DNA of 64,000 bases, from assembly GCA_934500835.1 (NCBI GenBank), contig CAKSTR010000001.1, positions 620,001 to 684,000 on the forward strand. The letters run 5' to 3'. Positions 1 through 9,152 of the stretch are shown one piece after another (within the stretch, counting starts at the first letter, position 1; every line of letters starts with the position of its first letter). The position numbers and the translations under genes are program-made. This DNA comes from an uncultured Paracoccaceae bacterium (GTDB lineage Bacteria; Pseudomonadota; Alphaproteobacteria; Rhodobacterales; Rhodobacteraceae). The notes below the pieces were generated by a model. The model was not told the origin of the DNA. It worked only from the letters and a program-made list of their open reading frames with translations, and ran no database searches.

Positions 1-1067
1 AGATCGGCGGCGGCGATCTCGGGCGGCGGGAAGGCGGCAAGGGCACCCTCTTCGCCGCGAGTCCAGAGCCGGTAGCAAATGCCCGCGGCCACCCGCCCGG
101 CGCGGCCCCGGCGCTGTTCGGCCTCGGCCCGCGTCACCCGTTCGGTGACAAGGCGCGACATGCCGGAAGCGGGGTCAAAGCGGGCGCGGCGGGCGCGGCC
201 ACCGTCCACCACCACCCGGATGTCGGGCAGGGTCAGCGAGGTTTCGGCGATCGAGGTGGCCAGGACGATCTTGCGACCCTCTGCCGGGGCAAGGGCCGCA
301 CGCTGCGCCGCGAAATCCATGGCGCCGAAAAGGGGGCGAAGGCTGCAACCGGGCAGCGTCTGCAGCATGGCTTCGACCCGGCGGATCTCGCCCTCGCCGG
401 GCAGGAAGGCGAGGATGCCGCCGTCTTCGGTTTCCTCGACCGCCTGCCGGATCAGCCCGGCCATGGCGGCTTCGAACCGCAGCGACGCGTCGGGCGGGCG
501 GGGCAGCCAGCGGGTTTCCACCGGAAAGGCCCTGCCCTCGGCGGTGATCATCGGCGCATCGCCCATCAGCGCGGCGACCGGGGCTGCCTCAAGCGTGGCC
601 GACATGACCAGCAGGGCAAGGTCGGGGCGCAGCGCAGCGCGGATTTCCAGCGCCAGCGCAAGGCCAAGGTCGGCCTGAAGCGAGCGTTCGTGGAATTCGT
701 CGAAGATCAGGCAGGAAATGCCCGGCAACTCGGCATCAGACTGGATCATCCGTGTCAGGATGCCCTCGGTCACCACCTCGATCCTTGTCGCGGCCGAGAC
801 TTTCGCCTCCCCCCGGATCCGGTAGCCGACCTGCTGGCCCACAGACTCGCCAAGCGTCGCCGCCATCCGTTCGGCCGCCCCCCGGGCCGCCAGCCGGCGC
901 GGCTCCAGCATCACGATGCGGCCAGAGAAAAGGCCCGCTTCCATCAGATCAAGCGGCACGACAGTGGTCTTGCCGGCCCCGGGCGGCGCCTGCAGCACGG
1001 CCAGGCCCCGGTCGGCCAGGGCCGCGCGCAGGTCAGGCAGGACATGGATGACGGGCAGTTCGGCCAT
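1..1067 (-). CDS. hrpB: ATP-dependent helicase HrpB, N-terminal part (runs off the window)
   Basis: A DEAH-box helicase of the HrpB family, of uncertain physiological role, probably acting on RNA. The frame is open from the ATG at 1067 down to the left edge, so about 355 N-terminal residues are visible and the C-terminus is missing. Walker A APPGAGKTT lies at residues 27-35, the DEFH box at 123-126 and the SAT motif at about 156-158. Further on come a QRRGRAGR-type motif VI and a helicase C-terminal region. It is transcribed divergently from meaB across about 290 bp that hold a composite repeat. The motif set and the short N-terminus fit HrpB better than HrpA. Confidence 0.93.
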   Translation of the reverse strand, partial: MAELPVIHVLPDLRAALADRGLAVLQAPPGAGKTTVVPLDLMEAGLFSGRIVMLEPRRLAARGAAERMAATLGESVGQQVGYRIRGEAKVSAATRIEVVTEGILTRMIQSDAELPGISCLIFDEFHERSLQADLGLALALEIRAALRPDLALLVMSATLEAAPVAALMGDAPMITAEGRAFPVETRWLPRPPDASLRFEAAMAGLIRQAVEETEDGGILAFLPGEGEIRRVEAMLQTLPGCSLRPLFGAMDFAAQRAALAPAEGRKIVLATSIAETSLTLPDIRVVVDGGRARRARFDPASGMSRLVTERVTRAEAEQRRGRAGRVAAGICYRLWTRGEEGALAAFPPPEIAAAD

Positions 1068-1151
1068 GACGCCTTATCGCAAGCCCCGCCGCCCGATACC
1101 AGCCGTCGGCACGATGCGCGCCCTCGCCGGCGCCAGCCGTTCCTCACGCCT

Positions 1152-1310
1152 CCGCCGGGGATACTTCCAGACAGAAGACAGCAAAGGCTTCCGTCTCATT
1201 TTCTGTCTGAAAATATCCTCAGGGGGTCTGGGGGCAGAATGCCCCCATCGGCGACACCCGACACAAAAGACCCCGCCTGCCGCACCGAAATGGTCTGCGG
1301 CGGCAGCCGC
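1152..1310. repeat. Composite intergenic repeat, copy 1
   Basis: It fills most of the hrpB-meaB gap. A box GGGATACTTCCAGACAGAA starts near 1157 and its inverted partner TTCTGTCTGAAAATATCC lies at 1201-1218. A hairpin GGGGGC-agaat-GCCCCC follows at 1230-1246. After about 50 nt comes a second hairpin, GCGGC-GGCA-GCCGC, at 1297-1310. The same order of parts is seen at 8905-9008, 13321-13431 and, inverted, at 21998-22170. No gene is seen in this gap. Confidence 0.8.
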
Positions 1311-1361
1311 GCATTTGTTTCGCCCTCTGGCGCTTTTCCTCCGGGTCGGGCAGGAAGAGCC

Positions 1362-2348
1362 ATGGACATCACGGCGCAACAGGACATGGCGGCGGCGATC
1401 CGGGCGGGGGACCGCCGGGCGCTGGCGCGCGCGATCACTCTGGTGGAAAGCGCGCGGCCCGATCACCGCGCGCAGGCGCTGGACCTGCTGTCCGCGCTCG
1501 GGCGCGACCGGCAGGCGCTGCGCATCGGGCTTTCGGGCACGCCGGGGGTGGGCAAATCCACCTTCATCGAGGCTTTCGGCATGATGCTGGTGAACGCCGG
1601 CCTGCGCGTGGCCGTGCTGGCGGTTGACCCCTCCTCGGCCCGTTCGGGCGGGTCGATCCTGGGGGACAAGACCCGGATGGAGCTGCTCTCGCGCCATCCG
1701 TCCGCCTTCATCCGCCCCTCGCCCAGCCAGGCGCAGATGGGCGGTGTCGCCCGCCGCACCCGCGAGGCGGTGGCATTGTGCGAGGCTGCAGGCTTCGATG
1801 TCATCCTGATCGAGACCGTCGGCGTCGGCCAGTCCGAGACCATGGTCTCGGGCCTTTGCGACCTGTTCCTGCTGCTGATGGCCCCGGCAGGCGGCGATGA
1901 ATTGCAGGGCGTCAAGCGCGGCATCATGGAAATGGCCGACATGATTCTGGTCAACAAGGCGGATGGGGAACTCCTGACCACCGCCACCCGCACCCAGGCC
2001 GACTATGCCGGCGCCCTGCGCCTCTTGCGTCGCCGCCCGCAGGATCCCGACAGCTTCCCCAAGGCGCTTTGCGTCAGCGCGACAACCGGGCTTGGTCTCG
2101 ACAAGGCCTGGGAAGAGATGCAGACCCTTGCCGAGTGGCGCCGCAGCCATGGCCACTGGGCCAGCCGCCGCGCCGAACAGGCGGCCGAGGCCTTTGCTGA
2201 AGAGGTCCGGCAGGGGCTTTTGCAGGTGCTGACGCGGGAGCCGGCAAAAGGCATCATGGCGGGGTTGGCGGCCAGCGTCGAGGACGGCAGGCGCACCCCG
2301 GAGGCCGCAGCGGCCGAGATGTTGCGCCTTCTTGGCCGGGAGGCCTGA
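1362..2348 (+). CDS. meaB: MeaB/ArgK-family P-loop GTPase, methylmalonyl-CoA mutase chaperone
   Basis: A G3E-type GTPase that gates cobalamin loading and protects methylmalonyl-CoA mutase. The 328-residue protein has Walker A GTPGVGKST at residues 59-67, the family motif ETVGVGQSE at 151-159, and the guanine-specificity motif NKAD at 198-201. The frame is open upstream, but ATG 1362 gives the normal family length and leaves the upstream repeat outside the gene. It belongs to the same propionate route as mce (19970) and prpE (49955). The older name ArgK is misleading. The mutase itself is not in this window. Confidence 0.93.
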   Translation: MDITAQQDMAAAIRAGDRRALARAITLVESARPDHRAQALDLLSALGRDRQALRIGLSGTPGVGKSTFIEAFGMMLVNAGLRVAVLAVDPSSARSGGSILGDKTRMELLSRHPSAFIRPSPSQAQMGGVARRTREAVALCEAAGFDVILIETVGVGQSETMVSGLCDLFLLLMAPAGGDELQGVKRGIMEMADMILVNKADGELLTTATRTQADYAGALRLLRRRPQDPDSFPKALCVSATTGLGLDKAWEEMQTLAEWRRSHGHWASRRAEQAAEAFAEEVRQGLLQVLTREPAKGIMAGLAASVEDGRRTPEAAAAEMLRLLGREA

Positions 2349-2363
2349 TTTTTCGTCGAAAAA
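2349..2363. terminator. Small AT-armed hairpin between convergent stops
   Basis: TTTTTC-GTC-GAAAAA starts immediately after the meaB stop and ends 7 bp before the stop of the convergent transporter gene. A flush T run on one side and an A run on the other would suit weak bidirectional termination. The stem is only six pairs. Confidence 0.4.
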
Positions 2364-2370
2364 ACGCGGC

Positions 2371-3264
2371 TCAGCGGGTGAAGATCAGCGCAAGCCCGCC
2401 CACGGCCATCGCCGCGCCAAGCCAGCTTGTCGCGGTCGGCCGCTGTCCCGTGCGCAACCACAGCAGCGGCAGGATGATCACCGGCGAGGTGGCCGAAAGC
2501 GTGGCGATGACCCCGGTCTGCGATCCCTGCAGCGCGAAAAGGAACAGCGTCATCCCAAGGAAAAGGCCGATCAGCGCCGTCGTCGCGGTCAGCACCACCA
2601 CCAGCGGCGCGACGGCGCGCGGGCGCGGCGGTGCCATCGGCGTCGCGGCCACCAGGCCCATCACCAGCCCGCTGGCCCCCACCCGCACCAGCGAGGCCAG
2701 CCAGGGGTCCAGCCCCGTCTCCATCACCGGCCGCGCGATCAGCGATCCCGCCGCCTGACCCAGGGCCGCCAGCAGCCCGAAACCGATACCGGGCAAAAGC
2801 GTGCCCCGCAGGCTTTCCAGCCGGTGCGCGTTGGCCCGGGGCCGGCCCAGAATCGCCACCGCCACCCCGGCCGCCGTCAGGGCGATGCCGGCTGCGGCCT
2901 GAAGGCCGATCCGCTCTCCCAAGAGGGCCCAGCCAAGGACCGCGGCCATCGGTGCGTTCAGCGCGAAGATCGCGCCCGCCCGGCGCGGCCCGATCCGCCC
3001 CACCGCGGCGAAGTTGAACGTGTCGCCCAGTAGGATGCCGATCACCCCCGACAACGCCAGAACCGCGACCGCAGTCCCCTCAAGCCCGATCCAGCCGCCG
3101 CCCAGCGTCACCACGACCAGAAGCACCAGCGTGACGAATCCCTGACGCCAGAGGTTGAAATGAAAGGCGCCAAGGGCACGCACGGCATCGGCGGCGATCA
3201 GCCCGGTTGTCGCCCAGCAGGTCGCCGTGGCAAGGGCGGCAAGTTCATGGATCGGGATGGTCAT
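2371..3264 (-). CDS. EamA/DMT-family transporter
   Basis: A drug/metabolite-transporter superfamily exporter of about 297 residues with two EamA repeats, roughly ten hydrophobic segments in all. The start is set at ATG 3264 because GGAGG sits 5 bases upstream; the frame continues 17 codons further but without a good ribosome site. The substrate cannot be told from sequence. It converges on meaB and is divergent from rpmB. A second EamA transporter lies at 35347-36279. Confidence 0.85.
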   Translation of the reverse strand: MTIPIHELAALATATCWATTGLIAADAVRALGAFHFNLWRQGFVTLVLLVVVTLGGGWIGLEGTAVAVLALSGVIGILLGDTFNFAAVGRIGPRRAGAIFALNAPMAAVLGWALLGERIGLQAAAGIALTAAGVAVAILGRPRANAHRLESLRGTLLPGIGFGLLAALGQAAGSLIARPVMETGLDPWLASLVRVGASGLVMGLVAATPMAPPRPRAVAPLVVVLTATTALIGLFLGMTLFLFALQGSQTGVIATLSATSPVIILPLLWLRTGQRPTATSWLGAAMAVGGLALIFTR

Positions 3265-3481
3265 GCGCGCCTCCTCCGGCGCCGGCTTCCTTCCATGCCG
3301 CAGGACGGACCGCAAGCGCCGGTGCTTGCCCCGGGACGGCGCTTCATGCCAGAAGAGGCGGCGCCGGAGTGGCCCTTGCCGCTTGACGGCCCCCCCGTTT
3401 CCCCTTACATGCCCGCAATCTCATTCGAGGGCCGGGATTCCCCGCCCCTTGTCCGTTTTGACGAATCGAAGGAAGACCAGA

Positions 3482-3769
3482 ATGTCGCGCGTCTGCGAAC
3501 TGACGGGCAAGGGCCCGATGTCCGGCAACACCATCAGCCATGCCAACAACAAGACCCGCCGCCGGTTCCTGCCGAACCTGAACGAGGTCACGCTGATCTC
3601 GGACGCGCTTGGCAAGTCGTTCCAGCTGCGCATCTCGGCAGCGGCGCTGCGCACCGTGGATCACCGCGGCGGCCTTGACGCCTTCCTCGCAAAATCGAAG
3701 GACGACGAACTGTCGTCCAACGCCCTGAAGATCAAGCGCGAAATCGAAAAGGCCCAGGCCGCGGCCTGA
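3482..3769 (+). CDS. rpmB: 50S ribosomal protein L28
   Basis: A 95-residue basic protein beginning [16 protein letters not shown], the typical start of alphaproteobacterial L28, with the central [12 protein letters not shown] segment. It binds 23S rRNA in the large subunit. ATG 3482 is preceded by a GGAAG ribosome site. The gene appears to be transcribed alone and ends 22 bp before a strong terminator. L28 with its zinc cysteines lost is common; only one Cys near the N-terminus is seen here. Confidence 0.98.
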   Translation: MSRVCELTGKGPMSGNTISHANNKTRRRFLPNLNEVTLISDALGKSFQLRISAAALRTVDHRGGLDAFLAKSKDDELSSNALKIKREIEKAQAAA

Positions 3770-3790
3770 CCTTTCGGCTTTTCGCCTGCA

Positions 3791-3823
3791 AGGCCCCGCC
3801 GGTCGCGACCCGGCGGGGCCTTT
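3791..3823 (+). terminator. Intrinsic terminator of rpmB
   Basis: Arms AGGCCCCGCCGG (3791-3802) and CCGGCGGGGCCT (3810-3821) pair perfectly over a 7-nt loop, followed by TTT. It lies 22 bp after the rpmB stop. Confidence 0.9.
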
Positions 3824-3910
3824 CGCTTGCGCAGGCGATGCCGCCCGGCCTGCCGCCGCCATTGCCGGCCGGCCCTTCGGCACGATAACCTCCGCCACCA
3901 AGGAGGAACC

Positions 3911-4558
3911 ATGCCGAAACCCGCCAGCCCCCGCACCCGCCTGCGCCGCCTGCACGAAAAGGCCGCCTATGACCGGGAGACGCTATATGCCATCCTTGAT
4001 GCCATGCCGCTGGCCCATATCGGCCATCTGGTCGACGGCGCGCCGGCCGTGACCCCCACGCTGCAATGGCGCACGGGCGACCGCATCTTCTGGCACGGGT
4101 CGTCGGCCAGCCGGATGGTGAAGGCCGCACTGGCACAGGAGGTCTGCGTCACGGTCTCTTGCGTCGACGGCATGGTGCTGGCCCGCTCGGGGCTGGAGCA
4201 TTCGGTGTCGTTCCGCTCGGCCATGGTGTTCGGACGGGCAGAGAAGCTGACGGACCCCGGAGAGAAGACCGAAGCCCTGCGGCTGATGATGGAGCGCCTT
4301 TTCCCCGGCCGGTGGGAGACGTTGCGCCCGATGACCGCGCAGGAACTGAAGGCGACGGCGGTGCTGTCGCTGCCGCTGGACGAGGCTTCGGCCAAGATCG
4401 GCGGCCCGGACCCGACGGACCCGCCCGAGGATCTGGCCTGGCCGGTCTGGGCCGGTCATCTGCCGATGACCACCGCCATCGGCACGCCAGAGCCGGCGGC
4501 GGATGTGGCGCCCGGCCTTGCGGTGCCGGGCTATCTGCAGGGGTTCCGCTGGGGCTGA
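3911..4558 (+). CDS. Pyridoxamine 5'-phosphate-oxidase-like flavin-binding protein
   Basis: A 215-residue protein of the FMN-binding split-barrel superfamily (nitroreductase NimA / putative PNPOx type). The opening PRTRLRRLHEKAAYDRETLYAILD followed by HIGHLVDGAPAVTPTLQWR is characteristic of this group, as is the YLQGFRWG end. AGGAGG lies four bases before ATG 3911. It is a likely cytoplasmic flavin- or haem-binding oxidoreductase, but the substrate is unknown. True PdxH activity is unlikely because the fold is shared while the PNP-binding signature is not obvious. Confidence 0.85.
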   Translation: MPKPASPRTRLRRLHEKAAYDRETLYAILDAMPLAHIGHLVDGAPAVTPTLQWRTGDRIFWHGSSASRMVKAALAQEVCVTVSCVDGMVLARSGLEHSVSFRSAMVFGRAEKLTDPGEKTEALRLMMERLFPGRWETLRPMTAQELKATAVLSLPLDEASAKIGGPDPTDPPEDLAWPVWAGHLPMTTAIGTPEPAADVAPGLAVPGYLQGFRWG

Positions 4559-4670
4559 TGCCGCCCGGGGCCGCCCGTCTGCAGCCTGTTGCAACATTCC
4601 GTGACCGGCCCTGCCCTTCCGCTTTCCTGCGCCCTTGGATATGGCTGCTGGCGCTAACAGGAGCCGCAAG

Positions 4671-5864
4671 ATGACCTCGCAGGACGCCCGCAAGGCCCGC
4701 TACGCGCTGGCCGCGATGTTCGCCGGAAACGGCGCGATCATGGGGGCATGGGCGCCGCAGATTCCGCTGCTGCTGCCGCGCCACCAGATCGGCGAGACGG
4801 CCCTTGGCGTGCTGATCCTCGTGCTTGGCATCGGCGCGATCTTCGCGATGCTGTTTGCCGGCCGGTTGATCGCCCGCTATGGCTCGGTCGCCGTGCTGCG
4901 GGTCTTCGGCCTGGCAATGCTGCCGACGCTGCCGCTGGTGGTGCTGTCACCCTCGCTCTGGTTGCTGGCCCCGGCGATGGCCGGCTTCGGCGCGATGGCG
5001 GGCACCACGGATGTGGCGATGAACGCCAATGCGGTCGAGGTGGAGCGTCGGCTGGGCCGCGCCATCATGTCCTCTTCGCACGGGTTCTGGAGTCTGGGCG
5101 GCTTTGCCGGCGGCACCGCCGGCAGCTGGCTGATCGCCCAGGCCGGCGCGCGCGAGCAGGCCCTCATCATCTCGGTGGCCGTGGGGGTGCTGATGCTGCT
5201 GGCCCTGCCGCACCTGCGCGGCGAGCCGCCGCATCCCGCCGCCCACAGCCCGGCATCGCGCGGGCCGGTCGTCCCGCGCGACCCCGGCCTGTGGCTTCTG
5301 GGGGCGCTTGCACTTTTCTGCATGGTGCCCGAGGGGGCGGTGCTGGACTGGGCCGCGCTGTTCCTTGGCAAGGAGCTGCTGGCCGGCCCCTTCGTCGCAG
5401 GGCTTGGCTTTGCCTTCTTCGCCGGTGCCATGGCGCTCATGCGGTTTCTGGGCGATGCGGTGCGCAACCGGTTCGGCGCGGTCAGCACGCTGCGCTTTTC
5501 GGGGCTGATCGGTGCTGCAGGGCTGATGATCGCCGCCGCCGCCCCGCATCCCTATGTCGCGCTGACGGGGTTCGTGCTGGCGGGTCTTGGCGTTGCCAAT
5601 ATGGTGCCGATCATGTTCTCGGCCGCCGGCAACTATCCGGGCCACGCCGCCAGTACCGCGATTTCCACCGTCACCATGGTCGGCTATGCCGGCATCCTGA
5701 TCGCCCCTTCGGCGATCGGCTGGATCGCCGAGCATATGGGCTATCGCCCGACCTACGGCGCGCTGTCGCTGCTGCTTCTGGTGGTCGCCGCCAGCGCCGG
5801 CCGCGCCGCCATGGCGGACGAGTTGCATGAGGTGGGCGGCCGGCAGCCGCAGACAGAAGCCTGA
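4671..5864 (+). CDS. MFS transporter
   Basis: A major facilitator of about 397 residues with twelve hydrophobic segments. The GAWAPQIPLL stretch near the first helix and GTTDVAMNANAVEVERR in the cytoplasmic loop are typical of the YbjJ/YfkF-like subgroup of inner-membrane exporters. ATG 4671 is chosen over the in-frame ATG 36 bases upstream because AGGAG lies 7 bases before it. It sits 112 bp after the flavin-binding protein gene and may be cotranscribed. The substrate is unknown. Confidence 0.85.
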   Translation: MTSQDARKARYALAAMFAGNGAIMGAWAPQIPLLLPRHQIGETALGVLILVLGIGAIFAMLFAGRLIARYGSVAVLRVFGLAMLPTLPLVVLSPSLWLLAPAMAGFGAMAGTTDVAMNANAVEVERRLGRAIMSSSHGFWSLGGFAGGTAGSWLIAQAGAREQALIISVAVGVLMLLALPHLRGEPPHPAAHSPASRGPVVPRDPGLWLLGALALFCMVPEGAVLDWAALFLGKELLAGPFVAGLGFAFFAGAMALMRFLGDAVRNRFGAVSTLRFSGLIGAAGLMIAAAAPHPYVALTGFVLAGLGVANMVPIMFSAAGNYPGHAASTAISTVTMVGYAGILIAPSAIGWIAEHMGYRPTYGALSLLLLVVAASAGRAAMADELHEVGGRQPQTEA

Positions 5865-5883
5865 AGGCCGCGGCCGGCCCCGG

Positions 5884-6384
5884 TCATCCCGCGGTGCCCA
5901 TGAAGTCGGACTTGCCGATCTCGATCCCGTTGTGACGCAGGATGTTGTATGCCGTGGTCAGGTGGAAGAAGAACTGCGGCATGGCGTAAAGCGTCAGGTA
6001 GTCGCGCCCTGCCATCTGCATCTCGCGCCCGCCGGCCGGGAAGGTGACGATCCTCTCGGCCGCCTCTTCATAGGCGGCGGGGTCGAAGCCGGCGATGTAG
6101 TCGCGGGCGGTCTGGATGCGCGCCTGCAACTCGGCGAAAGTGGCTTCGGTATCGGGGAAGCTGCGCGGCGTGATCCCGGCCAGACGGGCGCCGGCCCGGG
6201 CGGCGAAATCACAGGCCAGCTGCACCTGAACGGCCATCGGGAACATGTCGGGAAAGAGCCGGAACTGCAAAATGGCATCCGGGGTGATCTTCCGCGCCTC
6301 GCAATGTACCTCGGCCCGGGTCAAAAGCCCCGAGAGGGCGGCAAGAAAGCGGTCGAAGGTCAGGACGGACATGGGGTGCATCAT
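5884..6384 (-). CDS. DUF1993 family protein
   Basis: About 166 residues, helical, with no signal peptide. The pattern MAVQVQLACDFAARAGARLAG in the middle and DYLTLYAMPQFFFHLTTAYNILRHNGI near the C-terminus is the DUF1993 signature, a DinB-like four-helix fold. The function is unknown. ATG 6384 is chosen because GGAG precedes it by 8 bases; a second ATG follows directly. It lies about 100 bp downstream of argF on the same strand and may share its transcript. A paralogue lies at 23023-23490. Confidence 0.85.
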   Translation of the reverse strand: MMHPMSVLTFDRFLAALSGLLTRAEVHCEARKITPDAILQFRLFPDMFPMAVQVQLACDFAARAGARLAGITPRSFPDTEATFAELQARIQTARDYIAGFDPAAYEEAAERIVTFPAGGREMQMAGRDYLTLYAMPQFFFHLTTAYNILRHNGIEIGKSDFMGTAG

Positions 6385-6489
6385 GGGCGGGGCTCCGGTT
6401 CGGGTCTTGGCCGCCATGGTGGCGCAACCCCCGCCGGGCGCAACCCCGAAACGGCACCGCCGCCCCTGACCGGGGCGACGGCCGGCGCA

Positions 6490-7416
6490 TCAGCGCCCGA
6501 GGCACCAGCGCATCACCGCCTTCTGGGCGTGAAGGCGGTTCTCCGCCTCGTCGAAGATCACCGAATGCGGGCCGTCCATGACCGCGCTGGTCGCCTCGTC
6601 GTTGCGGTGGGCGGGCAGGCAATGCATGAAAAGCGCATCCGGCCTGGCCCGGCTCATCAGCTGTTCGTTCACCTGATAGGCGCGCAGCTGGTTGTGGCGG
6701 CGTTCCTTCGCGGATTCCGGGTCATGCATCGAAACCCAGGTGTCGGTGACCACCAGATCCGCGCCCTCGACGGCGGTGAAAGGGTCGCGCTGGATGGTGA
6801 CCTTTGACCCTTTCTCACGCGCGAAGGCAATGAACTTGTCTTCAGGATCAAGGGTTTCCGGCCCGGTGAAAGTGAAGTCGAAGCCGAATTGACCGGCGGC
6901 ATGCAGGAAGCTGGCGGCAACGTTGTTGCCGTCGCCGCACCAGACCACCTTCTTGCCGGCGATCGGGCCGCGATGCTCCTCGTAGGTCATCACATCGGCC
7001 ATGATCTGGCAGGGGTGGGTGCGGTTGGTCAGCCCGTTGATCACCGGCACCGTGGCATGTTCCGCCATCTCCAGAAGCGTCGCCTCCTCGAAGGTGCGGA
7101 TCATGATCAGATCGACATAGCGCGACAGCACCCGGGCCGTATCGGCGATGGTCTCGCCATGGCCAAGCTGCATCTCCTTGCCCGACAGCACCATGGTCTC
7201 GCCGCCCATCTGGCGCACGCCGACATCGAAGGAGACGCGGGTGCGGGTCGAGGGTTTCTCGAAGATCAGCGCAACCATATGGCCCTTGAGGGGCTGGTCG
7301 TCATCCGGGGTGCCCTTGGGGCGGCCGTTGCGGGCGGTCTTCATGGCATGGGCGGTGTCGATCATGCCCCGCAATTCGGCGGCGTCGGTCTTGTGGATAT
7401 CAAGAAAGTGTTTCAT
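6490..7416 (-). CDS. argF: Ornithine carbamoyltransferase
   Basis: Converts ornithine and carbamoyl phosphate to citrulline in arginine synthesis. The 308-residue protein has the carbamoyl-phosphate motif STRTR at residues 56-60, HPCQ at 134-137, DTWVSMH at 225-231 and the ornithine-loop motif HCLPAHR at 265-271. Length and motifs are normal. It follows argD on the same strand with a 115-bp gap that holds a three-part repeat, so the two genes may form one transcript with a processing or attenuation point between them. CarB, the source of carbamoyl phosphate, is encoded at 27433. Confidence 0.97.
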   Translation of the reverse strand: MKHFLDIHKTDAAELRGMIDTAHAMKTARNGRPKGTPDDDQPLKGHMVALIFEKPSTRTRVSFDVGVRQMGGETMVLSGKEMQLGHGETIADTARVLSRYVDLIMIRTFEEATLLEMAEHATVPVINGLTNRTHPCQIMADVMTYEEHRGPIAGKKVVWCGDGNNVAASFLHAAGQFGFDFTFTGPETLDPEDKFIAFAREKGSKVTIQRDPFTAVEGADLVVTDTWVSMHDPESAKERRHNQLRAYQVNEQLMSRARPDALFMHCLPAHRNDEATSAVMDGPHSVIFDEAENRLHAQKAVMRWCLGR

Positions 7417-7442
7417 GTCGCTTTGCTTTTCTGACGGTGGCC

Positions 7443-7531
7443 GGGGGTTTCACCCCCTCGCGACCACGGTTTTCTGAACCAGTGGCGCAACCGTGGTCGC
7501 ACCCCGTGGGATATTTGGACCAAGATGAAAT
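7443..7531. repeat. Three-module repeat between argD and argF
   Basis: Three parts fill the gap. Hairpin GGGGGT-ttc-ACCCCC lies at 7443-7457. A long stem-loop with arms GCGACCACGGTT (7460-7471) and AACCGTGGTCGC (7489-7500) follows. The box GGGATATTTGGACCAAGATG is at 7508-7527. The middle stem-loop recurs in inverted orientation and nearly base for base at 42190-42230. Confidence 0.8.
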
Positions 7532-8710
7532 TCAGGCCGCTTTCGGTGTCGCGGCTGCGGCGCGGTCAAGGCGCGTCAGCGCCTCGGCGATATCCTCATC
7601 CGGGATGTTGAGAGCGGGAAGAAGGCGAATGACATTGTCGGCGGCGGCGACGGTCAGGATGCCGGCCTCATAGCCCGCCTTGACGAAATCGGTGTTGGCG
7701 GCCTTGCATTTCAGGCCCAGCATCAGCCCCTCGCCGCGGACGGAGTCCACCACATCCGGATGGGCGGCGACCAGCGCCTCCAGCCCCTGCCTGAAAAGCG
7801 CGGCCTTGCGGGTGACTTCGGACAGAAAGGCCGGGGCCGAGATGATCTCGACCACCTTCGCGCCAACCGCGCAGCCCAGGGGATTGCCGCCGTAGGTGGA
7901 GCCATGGGAGCCCGCAGTCATGCCGGCAGCCGCGCGTTCGGTGGCCAGCAGCGCACCCAGGGGAAAGCCGCCGCCGATGCCCTTGGCAACCATCATGATG
8001 TCGGGGGCGACACCAGACCATTCCTGTGCGAAAAGCCGGCCGGTGCGACCCATGCCGCATTGCACCTCGTCGAAGATCAGCAGGCTGCCGGTCTCGTCGC
8101 AGCGCTGGCGCAGGGCTTTCAGCACGGCATCGCCGGCGGGGCGGATGCCGCCCTCGCCCTGCACCGGCTCGATGATGACGGCGCAGGTTTCGGGGGTGAT
8201 CGCGGCGATGGCCGCGTCGATGTCGCCCCATGGCAACTGCCGGAAGCCGGGCATCAGCGGGCCGAACCCCTTGACCATCTTCTCCGACCCTGCCGCGGCA
8301 ATGGCACCGGTAGAGCGGCCGTGGAACGCCCCTTCGAAAGAGAGAATCTCGATCCGCCCGGGCTGGCCGTTCTCATGGTGGAACTTGCGCGCCATCTTGA
8401 TCGCCAACTCGGCGGTCTCGGTGCCGGAATTGGTGAAAAAGACCGTGTCGGCAAAGGTCTTCTCGACCAGAAGGGCGGCCAGCCGTTCCTGTTCGGGGAT
8501 GGTATAGACGTTCGACACATGCCAGAGCCGCTGCGCCTGCTCGGTCAGAACCTGAACCAGTGCGGGATGGGCATGGCCCAGCGCGTTCACCGCGATGCCG
8601 GAGCCAAGGTCAAGGAAGCGTCGCCCGTCCGTCGCGGTCAGCCAGCAGCCCGCACCTTTCTCAAAGGCGATCGGCGCACGGTTGTAAGTCGGCAGGACGG
8701 GAGAAATCAT
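7532..8710 (-). CDS. argD: Acetylornithine/succinyldiaminopimelate aminotransferase
   Basis: A fold-type I, PLP-dependent aminotransferase acting on N-acetylornithine in arginine synthesis, possibly also in lysine synthesis. ATG 8710 gives MISPVLPTYNRAP, the usual family start, with AAGGGG upstream; nine further upstream codons are ignored. In the 392-residue protein the cofactor-binding DEVQ is at 214-217 and the Schiff-base lysine is K243 in VAKGIGGGFPLG. SGTETAELAIK near 95-105 is the phosphate-binding loop. It is the first gene of the argD-argF unit and is divergent from gcrA. Confidence 0.96.
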   Translation of the reverse strand: MISPVLPTYNRAPIAFEKGAGCWLTATDGRRFLDLGSGIAVNALGHAHPALVQVLTEQAQRLWHVSNVYTIPEQERLAALLVEKTFADTVFFTNSGTETAELAIKMARKFHHENGQPGRIEILSFEGAFHGRSTGAIAAAGSEKMVKGFGPLMPGFRQLPWGDIDAAIAAITPETCAVIIEPVQGEGGIRPAGDAVLKALRQRCDETGSLLIFDEVQCGMGRTGRLFAQEWSGVAPDIMMVAKGIGGGFPLGALLATERAAAGMTAGSHGSTYGGNPLGCAVGAKVVEIISAPAFLSEVTRKAALFRQGLEALVAAHPDVVDSVRGEGLMLGLKCKAANTDFVKAGYEAGILTVAAADNVIRLLPALNIPDEDIAEALTRLDRAAAATPKAA

Positions 8711-8904
8711 CGAAAAGCCCCTTGGATCGGAAGCCATAGCCGTAAGGCCGGGCGGTTGCGGGTGTCAACGGAAAGCAGTGGGGAATGCCCTTTCGGCCGG
8801 GCAGGCCAGACCAGCCGCCTATCGGCGTCGCGTATTTGCGAAATGGACGGTGCTCATGGTCATCTTCGCGCCTTAGCCGAAAGCGGCGGGCAAGGAAAGC
8901 CCCT

Positions 8905-9008
8905 CCGCTTCACCTGGATTCAAATATCCCGGGGTTCGGGGTAGAACCCCGACACCGAGGAGGAGGCGCAGGCCGACGACGAGACAATGGACTTGCGGCG
9001 CAAGCCGC
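8905..9008. repeat. Composite intergenic repeat, copy 2
   Basis: An inverted box (ending in CAAATATCCC at 8930) is followed by hairpin CGGGGTTC/GAACCCCG at 8930-8951. About 44 nt later comes a hairpin GCGGC-GCAA-GCCGC at about 8995-9008. The last part has loop GCAA instead of GGCA, so this copy is diverged. Order and spacing match copies 1 and 3. Confidence 0.65.
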
Positions 9009-9091
9009 GCAGCAAACTGCCGCCGGTCGCGCGCATGTCCCGCGGCATGGACCCGGCGGACCAGCGATAACCCGCGATGCAAGAGCCGCCC

Positions 9092-9121
9092 TTGCGGCCC
9101 CCCTGTGCAAACGGGTAGAAT
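9092..9121 (+). promoter_or_regulatory. Putative sigma-70 promoter of gcrA
   Basis: TTGCGG (9092-9097) and TAGAAT (9116-9121) are separated by 18 bp, 31 bp before the gcrA start codon. The boxes fit the housekeeping consensus moderately. No GANTC methylation site was noticed in the immediate promoter. Confidence 0.4.
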
Positions 9122-9152
9122 GCCCGAACCTTCTAGACAGGCGGAGAAACAG

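Larger units (their letters stand above)
8711..9152. other. Intergenic region argD-gcrA (442 bp)
   Basis: No convincing gene is seen here. The region holds the argD 5' end, the composite repeat at 8905-9008 and the gcrA promoter. The frames that cross it are rich in Arg, Pro and Ser and have no ribosome sites. Confidence 0.6.
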